Made by a program: the position numbers and the translations under genes. From NCBI GenBank assembly GCA_900319645.1, contig ONPG01000006.1, positions 9,816 to 73,815 on the forward strand: DNA of 64,000 nt, given 5' to 3'. This DNA comes from an uncultured Bacteroidales bacterium (lineage in GTDB: Bacteria > Bacteroidota > Bacteroidia > Bacteroidales > Paludibacteraceae). Of this stretch, positions 1 through 7,594 are shown one piece after another. Under the pieces are notes generated by a model that ran no database searches, was not told the origin of the DNA, and worked only from the letters and a program-made list of their open reading frames with translations. Each line of letters starts with the position of its first letter. Position 1 is the first letter of the stretch.

Positions 1-1
1 G

Positions 2-169
2 AAGAAATTACAAGACTCGAAAGGAGATGCAACATTGGATGAATTGGCAAACTATTTGACAACTGAGGTCAACTTAAAATCTTTGGATCTTCATGAGAAA
101 GAGCAGATACCGAGCATCATTGCTTCTCCCCAAGTCCAAAACCAATGGCAGAACTGGAAACTAAAGTAG
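2..169 (+). CDS. C-terminal end of a caspase-family protein (partial, cut by window edge)
   Basis: Only the last 55 codons are present, ending at TAG 167-169. The final 44 residues (from LDELANYL to QNWKLK) are identical to the C-terminus of the complete LRR-caspase gene that starts at 235. The two DNA copies differ at ten of 135 positions, and every difference is synonymous. This makes it the end of a tandem paralogue rather than a random fragment. The residues just upstream (KKLQDSKGDAT) differ from the paralogue, so identity is confined to the tail in what can be seen. The catalytic part would lie left of the window. The gap to the next gene is 65 bases. Confidence 0.8.
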   Translation, partial: KKLQDSKGDATLDELANYLTTEVNLKSLDLHEKEQIPSIIASPQVQNQWQNWKLK

Positions 170-234
170 ATGATAATTTTACGATTTAAGCTCTTTCGCA
201 TAATTCTATACACATAAGTAATTAAAAAATCATT

Positions 235-2361
235 ATGAAACCGAATTTATTTACATTTTGCATTGCCTTGCTACTTGTCTGCGGACAGGTATTTGCCATT
301 GGCGGCAAGTGCGGAAATAATGTCAAATGGGTTCTCGATAATGGTAAACTCACTATCATAGGCACTGGCATCATGAAAGATTATGATTATAACGTCGAGA
401 AAAAAACTTCTAATGTTCCATGGTATAAACATCGTAAATCAATCACTTCTATAAAAATAAGCGAAGGAGTCACAAGCATTGGAAAGGATGCTTTCTGTGG
501 TTGCACAAGTTTAACATCTATCACTATTCCTAACAGCGTCACACGCATTGGAGATAGGGCATTTATACATTGCACTGGTTTGACCTATGTGACCATTCCT
601 AATAGCATTACAGCTATTGGATGGTGGGCTTTCAGTGGTTGCACAAGTATGACATCTATCACTATTCCTAACAGCGTCACAGTAATTGGAACAGGACATT
701 TCTATCGTTGCACAGGTTTGACATCTATCACTATTCCTAACAGCTTCACACGCATTAGTGATCGGGCTTTCGCCGGTTGTAGCGGTTTGACCTCTGTGAC
801 CATTCCAAATAGCGTCACAAGCATTGAATATAGGGCTTTCAGTGATTGCACCAGTTTGATCTCTGTGACGATTCCCAATAGTGTTACGAATATTGATGCT
901 GAGGCTTTCAGTGATTGCACAAGTATGACATCTATCACTATTCCTAACAGCGTCACATGCATTGGAGATAGGGCTTTCTCGGGTTGCATAAACCTTAAAG
1001 AGATCAAATATCCCAAAGGTTTAGACTTGTCCAAAGCAGATATCCCCTCAACTACCAAACTGATTGCAAATGATAGAAATATCATGTATTTTAGTGAATA
1101 TGCCAAGCCGATTGTTGAAAAAGCAATCAACGAATGGCAAGTTAAAGGAGAATTTGAGAAAATGTCGGATTGGCAAAAGCGAGTTAATGAAGTAACACGT
1201 AATACTAAAATCAGAGAATTAACTAAACAATGTGAGACGAACTATCTTCATAAATATTCTAATTCTCTAAAACTTAATGTGAGTTTGGGTGGTCAATATG
1301 ATGCTGAGAATGAAGTGTTTCTTCTTTCTGAATCACAATTTGGCAATATGTTAGTGCCTGTACCAATAAGCGAAGCAAGTGACTTTAAGCAAAATTGGTC
1401 TTCAGTAAAGTTAACCCCAAAATATTTTATAGAAGATGATAGACTTGCTATTGCTTCGTTGGATATTTTCTTTCCAACTCAGAACAAGCACTACACTTAC
1501 TCCAATCTATCATCTTTGACGTATGAATTAGCACAAGTCAATTATAATTTTGATCCAATCGAAATAGATATTGCAGGTGGTTCTAATTATAAAGGTCAGC
1601 AAACAATTCAAAAGCGTGAAATCAATATTGGAAAATCAGAGGTAGATTTAAACATTCCGACATCCAATATTATGAATAGCAATACAATTGTTTTAATCAT
1701 AGCTAATGAGAACTACCATTCCATGCCGCAAGTACCCTATGCCATCAATGATGGAAATATATTCAAAGAGTATTGTATCAAGACATTGGGAATACCAGAA
1801 GAAAACATCCTCTATCAATCCAATGCCACTTTAAACGGCATCCGTCAAAAAATAGACTTACTCCAGAAGAAAGCACATGCACGTGCAAATGCAAGAAAAG
1901 AGACCAATATCATTGCGTATTATACCGGTCACGGAGTGCCGGATATGAATACAAGAGGAGCATACTTGATGCCGACTGATGGATATGAAGAAAACATCTC
2001 TACCGGCTATAAACTTGATAACCTCTATCAGCAATTAGGACAATTACCGGCAAAGAGTATCACTGTCTTTTTGGATGCTTGTTTCTCCGGCGTAAATAGA
2101 AACGATGAGGCATTGGCTCAAAACAAGGGTGCCCGTTTGGTAGCCAAGAGTGGTATGCCGACAGGAAATATGGTAGTCTTTGCAGCATCGCAAGGTAATC
2201 AAACCGCCTTTGTAAATGACAAAGAGTTGGATGAATTGGCAAACTATTTGACAACTGAGGTCAACTTAAAATCTTTGGATCTTCATGAGAAGGAACAGAT
2301 ACCAAGCATCATTGCTTCTCCTCAGGTCCAAAACCAATGGCAAAATTGGAAATTGAAATAA
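235..2361 (+). CDS. Exported protein with BspA-type leucine-rich repeats and C-terminal caspase (C14) domain
   Basis: 708 residues. An N-terminal signal peptide (about 1-21, ending VFA) predicts export. Residues 25-69 resemble the usual cap before BspA-type LRR_5 repeats; about eight 23-residue repeats follow (70-254, core TIPNSVTxIGxxAFxxC). A middle region (about 285-470) is not assigned. The C-terminal part from about 484 is a caspase-like fold: YTGHG carries the candidate catalytic His566 and DACFSG the candidate Cys616. Both dyad residues are intact, so a proteolytic activity after Arg/Lys or Asp is plausible from the family, but the substrate is unknown. It heads a same-strand run with three other exported proteins and follows the end of a paralogue. 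BspA repeats usually serve protein or surface binding, so the LRR may present substrate or partner. Confidence 0.85.
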   Translation: MKPNLFTFCIALLLVCGQVFAIGGKCGNNVKWVLDNGKLTIIGTGIMKDYDYNVEKKTSNVPWYKHRKSITSIKISEGVTSIGKDAFCGCTSLTSITIPNSVTRIGDRAFIHCTGLTYVTIPNSITAIGWWAFSGCTSMTSITIPNSVTVIGTGHFYRCTGLTSITIPNSFTRISDRAFAGCSGLTSVTIPNSVTSIEYRAFSDCTSLISVTIPNSVTNIDAEAFSDCTSMTSITIPNSVTCIGDRAFSGCINLKEIKYPKGLDLSKADIPSTTKLIANDRNIMYFSEYAKPIVEKAINEWQVKGEFEKMSDWQKRVNEVTRNTKIRELTKQCETNYLHKYSNSLKLNVSLGGQYDAENEVFLLSESQFGNMLVPVPISEASDFKQNWSSVKLTPKYFIEDDRLAIASLDIFFPTQNKHYTYSNLSSLTYELAQVNYNFDPIEIDIAGGSNYKGQQTIQKREINIGKSEVDLNIPTSNIMNSNTIVLIIANENYHSMPQVPYAINDGNIFKEYCIKTLGIPEENILYQSNATLNGIRQKIDLLQKKAHARANARKETNIIAYYTGHGVPDMNTRGAYLMPTDGYEENISTGYKLDNLYQQLGQLPAKSITVFLDACFSGVNRNDEALAQNKGARLVAKSGMPTGNMVVFAASQGNQTAFVNDKELDELANYLTTEVNLKSLDLHEKEQIPSIIASPQVQNQWQNWKLK
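514..996 (+). repeat. Seven 69-bp tandem units encoding LRR_5 repeats
   Basis: Units start at 514, 583, 652, 721, 790, 859 and 928, each 23 codons. The word encoding TSITIPNS is nearly identical in DNA between units, while the codons facing the variable positions differ. A more diverged unit precedes them (from about 442). The high DNA identity permits unequal recombination and change in repeat number. Confidence 0.85.
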
Positions 2362-2405
2362 TTTTCAAATAATTTACATTATTAATCTTTAAAACAAAAA
2401 ACATT

Positions 2406-3041
2406 ATGAAAAGAATGTTAATGGCAGCTATGGCCTTATTTGTAGCAGTGGTAACAGTATGTGCAGCCCCTCCGAAAAATGACGATGCTTCTACTTGGAA
2501 ACGCTCTAAGAAGCAAGCAAAAGAACTTAGGCGAGAAGGCTGGAAAGTAGATGGAACTCGTACAATCGAAGAGTCTCTCTATTATTTCCACATGGAAGAG
2601 CAGAAAGATCCAAATAATCAAGGCTATACAGAACGTATTCAAGGTACTACAAGTGCTAAAACGATTAACCAAGCTAAACAGTGGGCTCATAATAATGCAG
2701 CTATATCCTATGCAAAGAGAGCGGGGCAATTCTTAAGAGGTCGTGTAAACGCAGAGATTAGCGCGGGTGTAGATGCTCCCTCTCTTGATAATTTCTATGA
2801 GGCGTATGAGTCCTTAGTGCAGAAGTTGATTCAAAATGAGTTAGGTATGCGCTTTGGATTATACCGAGAGAAATCAGATAAATCGATTGAGTATCAAGCA
2901 TGGTATATTATTAACGAGGATCAAGCTTCAAAAGCTCGTATCCGAGCTATGGAAAACATGCAAAAAGAGTCGGAATTTGCGCGCGAGCATGCAAAAGAGC
3001 TATCTGATTTTGTTCGCGAAGGATTTAAATTAGCAGAGTAG
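2406..3041 (+). CDS. Exported protein of unknown function
   Basis: 211 residues with a clear signal peptide (MKRMLMAAMALFVAVVTVCA, cleavage near AAP). The mature part is charged and mostly helical; residues 85-125 (TSAKTINQAKQWAHNNAAISYAKR) resemble the start of LPP20-like domains, in which a helix with repeated Ala is typical, but this is weak. No catalytic motif is seen. It lies 44 bases after the caspase gene and 16 bases before the DUF4384-like gene, so it is probably cotranscribed and part of the same exported system. Confidence 0.7.
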   Translation: MKRMLMAAMALFVAVVTVCAAPPKNDDASTWKRSKKQAKELRREGWKVDGTRTIEESLYYFHMEEQKDPNNQGYTERIQGTTSAKTINQAKQWAHNNAAISYAKRAGQFLRGRVNAEISAGVDAPSLDNFYEAYESLVQKLIQNELGMRFGLYREKSDKSIEYQAWYIINEDQASKARIRAMENMQKESEFAREHAKELSDFVREGFKLAE

Positions 3042-3057
3042 ATTTTTCCTTTTCATC

Positions 3058-3849
3058 ATGAATAAGCTATTCCCTATCATATTCAGCTTGTTATTTCTCA
3101 TGCCCTGTTATATAATGGGGCATGAGAAATCGCAAACGATAAAGAATGTACGTGGAGAATATGCTACGGCTCCGAACTCCAATGTCACACGCGCTGAAGC
3201 CGAAGAAAAAGCCAGAGAAAATGCAAAGCGTTTAGCTTTGAAAAAAGCATTTGGCACACAGGTGAATATATGGGACAAAATAGAAGTCTCATCCGCAGGA
3301 GAAAGTTTTAATAGTTTGTCAATTATACAAATAAGCGGAGAGATAGAAGAGTTTAATATCGTAGAAGAAGGGGTGGAAAAACATCCAGTCCACTCTTCGG
3401 AATTAATTTATTACTGCCTTGCGAATGTAAAAGTAAGGAGAGGTGTTGAACCTGATCCCAATTTTACAGCTGCAATAGATAACATACATGCGCACTATCG
3501 GTCTGGTGAATTATGTCAAATGGCTGTTCAACCCACCCAACGGGCGTATCTGAAAATTTTCTTATTTGAAAATTCGGAAGTTGGGTATTATTTGTATCCG
3601 GGTGGTGCTCATCATGGTATTTTAATGGAAGCAGATAAAACTGTTATAATTCCGCGGGAGATGGATCAGGACATTCAATTTTATACCAACAAAAAACGAG
3701 AAACAAACACGATCGTGGTTTTGCTGACCAAAGAAGAATATCCGTTTAACATGCTTAATCCCACTCGTGCTGACATTGATAAATTCATTGCACGTATTCC
3801 TAATAATAAGAAATATGTATCATACCATATGGTAGAGATTTCAAAATAA
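3058..3849 (+). CDS. Exported protein with LPP20/FlgT-like N-terminal part and DUF4384-like C-terminal part
   Basis: 263 residues. Signal peptide 1-21. Residues 45-130 (RAEAEEKARENAKRLALKKAFG, split here by reading only its start) resemble the alternating helix-strand domain of FlgT-N and LPP20 proteins. Residues 162-235 (YLKIFLFENSEVGYYLYPG) look like DUF4384, a beta-rich domain often found next to caspases in bacteria. The family has no known enzyme activity; a binding or scaffold role is inferred. The gene is 16 bases after the previous one and 9 bases before the transglutaminase-like gene, which supports a single transcript. Domain assignments rest on pattern recognition only. Confidence 0.65.
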   Translation: MNKLFPIIFSLLFLMPCYIMGHEKSQTIKNVRGEYATAPNSNVTRAEAEEKARENAKRLALKKAFGTQVNIWDKIEVSSAGESFNSLSIIQISGEIEEFNIVEEGVEKHPVHSSELIYYCLANVKVRRGVEPDPNFTAAIDNIHAHYRSGELCQMAVQPTQRAYLKIFLFENSEVGYYLYPGGAHHGILMEADKTVIIPREMDQDIQFYTNKKRETNTIVVLLTKEEYPFNMLNPTRADIDKFIARIPNNKKYVSYHMVEISK

Positions 3850-3858
3850 TAAGGATAA

Positions 3859-5325
3859 ATGAAAAAACTATTCGTATTACTAACTATCACCTTGATTTGT
3901 TTCCCAGTAATGGGACAAAAGCAAGATTCAATTTGGAACGCATACGTCTCCCACATGGATAATGAGTACGATGCGTATGTGCGGCAATTAGATAAAGCCT
4001 ATGAAAGCTATCTAGAAAAACTCAATGCCGAGTACGAAAATTATATGCGTAAATCATGGGAAGAATATACATCAATTACAGGCATTCCACGTCCCATAGA
4101 AGACATGCCTCCCATTATCTTTGATAAAGAAAATCATGAACATCGGTCTATAAAAGAAATTCCGGTTAAGATAACCCCGATTCCGACTCCTCAACCCCGC
4201 CCAAAACCGATAGCTCCCATAAAAGAAGACAATACGCCCAATAATAAAATTGAAATATTGTTCTACAATACACCTATTACGGTACGCAAACCAACTAATC
4301 TGTCATTTTCTATAAAAGAGTCTAGTAATAATAGTTTAGCAGATGCATGGAAGAGATTATCTAATGGCGATTTCAATAACCTCATTTATGACTGTATTGA
4401 GGTTAGAGAAGCTTATTCTCTTTCTGATTGGGCTTACTTGTCCTTCCTGCAATTATTATCAGAGAAATTATATGGGATTTCTAATGAAGCTGTTTTCTTA
4501 CATGCATATATTTACGCCCTGTCAGGTTATTCTATGCGTTTGGCATTAGGTCAAACAGGAAAACTATACATGTTAATTGAGAGCAATTATAAATTGTATG
4601 AAAGACTTTATTTTGAGATTGAAAATAGAGTATTCTACCCACTCAACTGCGAGGAACGACAACTATTTATATGCGATGCTCATTTTGAAGAGGAAAAGGC
4701 TTTAAATCTACAAATATTGAATGATCAGAAACTGAAATACGATGCATCAGAACAGAAAATTCTTATTTCTAATAAAGGAATAAAGTTGCAATGTGCAGTA
4801 AATAAAAATGCAGTAGATTTCTACAATACATATCCCGTAGGTCACGTAGGAGAAGATTTTGGCACTCGTTGGGCGATATACGCTAATACCCCTATGGATC
4901 AGAATATAAGTGAAACGCTCTATCCGCAAATACAAAAATGCATAGCGGGGAAAAACGAGGAAGAAGCCGCAAACATTATTTTAAATTGGATGCAAACCGC
5001 CTTTGAATATCAATTTGATGACAGTATATGGGGAGGTGACAGAGCCTTTTTCCCTGCTGAAACACTATATTACCCATATTGTGACTGTGAAGACCGGGCT
5101 ATTCTATTCTCACGTATCATACGTGATGTTCTTGGTTTGGATGTAGTTCTCTTATATTTCCCGGGGCATCTCGCTACTGCCGTGAAATTTAATACAGATG
5201 TCGAGGGTGATTTTCTAACTGTAGATAGTAAGAAATATATTATTTGTGATCCAACTTGTTTAGGTGCTCCTGTAGGAATGTCTTGTACAGAAGACAAAGA
5301 AGCAAAAGTTATTACATTATATTGA
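3859..5325 (+). CDS. Exported protein with C-terminal transglutaminase-like cysteine protease domain
   Basis: 488 residues. Signal peptide about 1-19 (VMGQ cleavage). Residues 22-72 are a heptad-like coiled coil rich in Tyr (YDAYVRQLDKAYESYLEKL). A proline-rich linker spans about 103-125 (PIPTPQPRPKPIAP). The middle part is unassigned. The C-terminal 95 residues match the transglutaminase-like fold: YCDCEDRA gives candidate Cys410, PGHLATAV gives His437 and CDPT gives Asp464, so the Cys-His-Asp triad is complete. Members act as cross-linkers, amidases or proteases. It closes the exported caspase run, so two different cysteine-protease folds are encoded together. The stop overlaps a possible TTG start of a short reading frame. 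Confidence 0.8.
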   Translation: MKKLFVLLTITLICFPVMGQKQDSIWNAYVSHMDNEYDAYVRQLDKAYESYLEKLNAEYENYMRKSWEEYTSITGIPRPIEDMPPIIFDKENHEHRSIKEIPVKITPIPTPQPRPKPIAPIKEDNTPNNKIEILFYNTPITVRKPTNLSFSIKESSNNSLADAWKRLSNGDFNNLIYDCIEVREAYSLSDWAYLSFLQLLSEKLYGISNEAVFLHAYIYALSGYSMRLALGQTGKLYMLIESNYKLYERLYFEIENRVFYPLNCEERQLFICDAHFEEEKALNLQILNDQKLKYDASEQKILISNKGIKLQCAVNKNAVDFYNTYPVGHVGEDFGTRWAIYANTPMDQNISETLYPQIQKCIAGKNEEEAANIILNWMQTAFEYQFDDSIWGGDRAFFPAETLYYPYCDCEDRAILFSRIIRDVLGLDVVLLYFPGHLATAVKFNTDVEGDFLTVDSKKYIICDPTCLGAPVGMSCTEDKEAKVITLY

Positions 5326-5465
5326 GAAATATTAGAAGAATTTTGGTCCTCTTAATGCAGCAATGTTATGCGCAAAACGCATGGGATAACTACCGGACTC
5401 AACTCCGTTATGCCAAAGACGCAGATGAAAAAGTTGCAATGTATCTTCATAGGGCAACCCAATAG
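5322..5465 (+). pseudogene. Short frame with signal-peptide-like start; probable gene remnant
   Basis: TTG at 5322-5324 overlaps the preceding stop TGA (5323-5325). It encodes 47 residues: a hydrophobic start (RRILVLLMQQCYAQ) and a polar part (NAWDNYRTQLRYAKDADEKV) before TAG. The profile is that of the first part of an exported protein, followed by nothing recognisable, so I read it as the 5' relic of a lost gene of the caspase cluster. A real 47-residue peptide cannot be excluded, because yidD in this window uses the same TTG/TGA overlap. Confidence 0.35.
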
Positions 5466-5668
5466 TGAAACTTGAATCAATATGTTCAACAGCCGTAATT
5501 CAATAACAATTATGAAACGCACACATTTTTTGGAATACTTTTAGTTAGAGCAATGCAACTATTGAATCGGATTGCCTGGTGGCGCTTAACTGCCACAAAA
5601 TAAGCCTACTTGTAGAATAATAACGAACTATTTGCAAAATGAGATAGAATGAAAATCTTAAAAATACA
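5466..5668. other. Intergenic, AT-rich, no supported gene
   Basis: About 200 bases between the remnant frame and the WG-like gene. A ten-codon frame at 5512-5544 is too short to support. TATTTG near 5630 loosely resembles a -7 box but lacks the full pattern. Confidence 0.4.
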
Positions 5669-6298
5669 ATGAAAAAAATCGTAAGTACATTATTGCTTTT
5701 TTGTTCTGTTATACTTTGTGCAACAGAGCATTGCATAGCTACCTATCAGAAGGGCGATGATGGTTTCGAATTCTATTTTCTGAAAGATACTATCCGAAAC
5801 ACTACAGGCATTATGCTCATGTCTGGAGATACACTCTTTCCTCCTATATATGGGAACGTATGCTATTATTGGAGGGGTAAAATAATGTCATACTTTTTAG
5901 TGCATGATTCACTATGTTATGCCGGAGTGTATACACGCAGTGGGGAGTGCATTATCCCGGAATCGAGAGGGTATGATGAGATATTGGATGTGTGGACTAG
6001 AAAATGTTTTGCGTGGAACTGTTACAAACTGAACGATACGGACATTCATTATATAAAAGAAGTGTGCGATTGGAAAGGAAATGTTGTGTTTAAACCCATA
6101 GAGCGATATGTGGAATGTTTGCCCATATATCAGGATCATCGTATGTACTTCATGGTGCGTAGTATCCGTAACACGTTGAACACTCATTATGTGGATATCA
6201 ACGGAAAAAGATGTTATGACTTGGACGAGCTTCCTAAGGAACAAAACCTATTACCATACGGAAGAGGAATGTTTAAAAGAATGAAAGGAAGGAAATAG
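5669..6298 (+). CDS. Exported protein with WG-repeat-like segments
   Basis: 209 residues with a signal peptide (MKKIVSTLLLFCSVILCAT). Later segments have the rhythm of WG repeats, which alternate short beta hairpins around a Gly turn, for example YTRSGECIIPESRGYDEI (about 89-106), CDWKGNVVFKPIERY (about 132-147) and VDINGKRCYDL. WG repeats are found in many Bacteroidota exported proteins and their role is mostly unknown. Eight cysteines are unusual for a small exported protein and suggest disulfides. It stands apart from its neighbours (343 bases upstream gap, 302 downstream). Base composition is AT-rich like the caspase cluster. Confidence 0.6.
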   Translation: MKKIVSTLLLFCSVILCATEHCIATYQKGDDGFEFYFLKDTIRNTTGIMLMSGDTLFPPIYGNVCYYWRGKIMSYFLVHDSLCYAGVYTRSGECIIPESRGYDEILDVWTRKCFAWNCYKLNDTDIHYIKEVCDWKGNVVFKPIERYVECLPIYQDHRMYFMVRSIRNTLNTHYVDINGKRCYDLDELPKEQNLLPYGRGMFKRMKGRK

Positions 6299-6600
6299 TT
6301 GAACAAGCCGGTTTAATTGTGTACTATATCATAGGTGTTCCTTTTAAGGAACTACTACAAACAGGCTTTATTATTGCGCATGGTCTAAAAATAAATCTAT
6401 AGATGTAATCATTAATTTTGATTATGCCACTGAACATCGAAAAAAATCTTGATGATCCTAAAAATCATCACGAAAACAAATGCTTGCTTTTCCCATTCCT
6501 TGTTGGATTTCGAAAAAGAAAATCCTCTCCCTACTGATAGATTTCCGTAGATCTTCCGCTCTATAGTTGTAAAAGTTTCACTAACTAAATCAACACAATT
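6299..6600. other. Intergenic with upstream element of the LRR gene
   Basis: No gene seen. A short inverted repeat (GTTCCTTTTAAGGAAC, 6338-6353) lies shortly after the upstream gene and could be a terminator or operator, but no T run follows. The right end carries the 40-base element described separately. Confidence 0.45.
6531..6570 (+). promoter_or_regulatory. 40-base upstream element, copy 1
   Basis: CTACTGATAGATT, then 15 unrelated bases, then CTCTATAGTTGT, ending 30 bases before the ATG at 6601. The same blocks with exactly the same spacing stand 27 bases before the WG-repeat gene at 7595. TATAGTTG differs from the TAnnTTTG box at one base, so the right block may be a -7 region and the left block a specific -33 or regulator site. 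Confidence 0.6.
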
Positions 6601-7053
6601 ATGAATAAAATGATTTTTTCTGTCCTGCTATTAGTTTGCACGATGGTAGCACAAGCGGCAGTAAAGCACGTGCAGTACAAAGGCTTGTCTTATTCGGTGG
6701 ACACCGAACTGCAAGTTGCACAATTGAGTCGTCAGACCGTTATTATCAAAGGTGACTTGCCTATTCCGGAACTGATCAAGTACAAAGACAAAGCGTCCGG
6801 TAAGTTTATCTCCGTACCGGTTACGTCCATTGCGGAGAGTGCTTTGGCAGGGCAGAAAAAACTGAAAAGCCTCTATATTCCGGCTTCCGTACAAGAGATA
6901 GGGGACTATGCTTTTGCTAATTGCAGACGTCTGCGGCATATTTATTTCGCCTCTTCCCTTGGCGCCAATGCAAACGAGATGAACTGGCTCTCCGGCACGA
7001 AAGCCAATGTCCATTTTGTCCTCATGCCCGGCGAATCTGTCAACATCCCTTAA
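6601..7053 (+). CDS. Small exported protein with one LRR_5 (BspA-type) repeat
   Basis: 150 residues. Signal peptide about 1-19 (VAQA). A beta-rich N-terminal part leads to SVPVTSIAESALAGQKKLKS and SLYIPASVQEIGDYAFANCRRL (about 75-118), which fit the 23-residue LRR_5 pattern seen in the LRR-caspase at the left end. The C-terminal SGTKANVHFVLMPGE is the kind of closing strand seen after such repeats. BspA repeats usually bind protein or surfaces; no enzyme domain is present. It is followed after 21 bases by a tyrosine phosphatase gene and is preceded by the 40-base element that it shares with the WG-repeat gene downstream. Confidence 0.7.
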   Translation: MNKMIFSVLLLVCTMVAQAAVKHVQYKGLSYSVDTELQVAQLSRQTVIIKGDLPIPELIKYKDKASGKFISVPVTSIAESALAGQKKLKSLYIPASVQEIGDYAFANCRRLRHIYFASSLGANANEMNWLSGTKANVHFVLMPGESVNIP

Positions 7054-7074
7054 ATAACTATAGGTATATGGTTT

Positions 7075-7515
7075 ATGAACATCCTTTTTATATGCACAGG
7101 AAACGTATCCCGTTCAGCAGTAGCGGAGTGTATATTGCGTACGATGGCGGAACGGGAAGGCAGGAGTGATATTATAGTTGCTTCTGCCGGAGTGCAGAAT
7201 CTATTTGGACAATCGTATGACCCGCAGATGATTGCTACTGCCGCCAAGTATGGCTATCAGATGGAGGGACATTCACGGTACATGACATCGGAGATGTTGC
7301 AGCAAGCGGATTTTATCTTTGTCATGGAGCACTATCACTATGTGCAGGTGCAGAAGGAACTGCCTTATGCCCAATGGTACAAACTCCATCAGATCACGAA
7401 ATACTGTTACGGCGATGAGTTTAATATAGAGGATCCGCTATACGATGACAAAGAATACGATTTCGCTTTTCATCAAATAGAGTCGTGCTGTAAGATAATT
7501 TTAAATCGAATGTAA
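7075..7515 (+). CDS. Low-molecular-weight protein-tyrosine phosphatase
   Basis: 146 residues, the normal length. It hydrolyses phosphotyrosine through a phosphocysteine. The P-loop is at the N-terminus: C7-T-G-N-V-S-R13-S gives C-x5-R. The general acid lies in EDPLYDD (Asp120). No signal peptide, so it acts in the cytoplasm. In Bacteroidota such enzymes often accompany capsule kinases, but none is visible here: neighbours are an exported LRR protein (21 bases upstream) and a WG-repeat protein. It may instead belong to arsenate-reductase-like relatives, though the P-loop fits phosphatases better. Confidence 0.88.
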   Translation: MNILFICTGNVSRSAVAECILRTMAEREGRSDIIVASAGVQNLFGQSYDPQMIATAAKYGYQMEGHSRYMTSEMLQQADFIFVMEHYHYVQVQKELPYAQWYKLHQITKYCYGDEFNIEDPLYDDKEYDFAFHQIESCCKIILNRM

Positions 7516-7527
7516 TAAAAAATCTTT

Positions 7528-7567
7528 CTACTGATAGATTACTTTACAATATTGCCTCTATAGTTGT
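7528..7567 (+). promoter_or_regulatory. 40-base upstream element, copy 2
   Basis: Same left block (13 bases) and right block (12 bases) as at 6531-6570, separated by 15 bases of different sequence. It ends 27 bases before the ATG at 7595. The upstream flank is also T/C-rich in both copies. Confidence 0.6.
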
Positions 7568-7594
7568 GAAGTTAATTTTAAAACCTTAAAGCAA

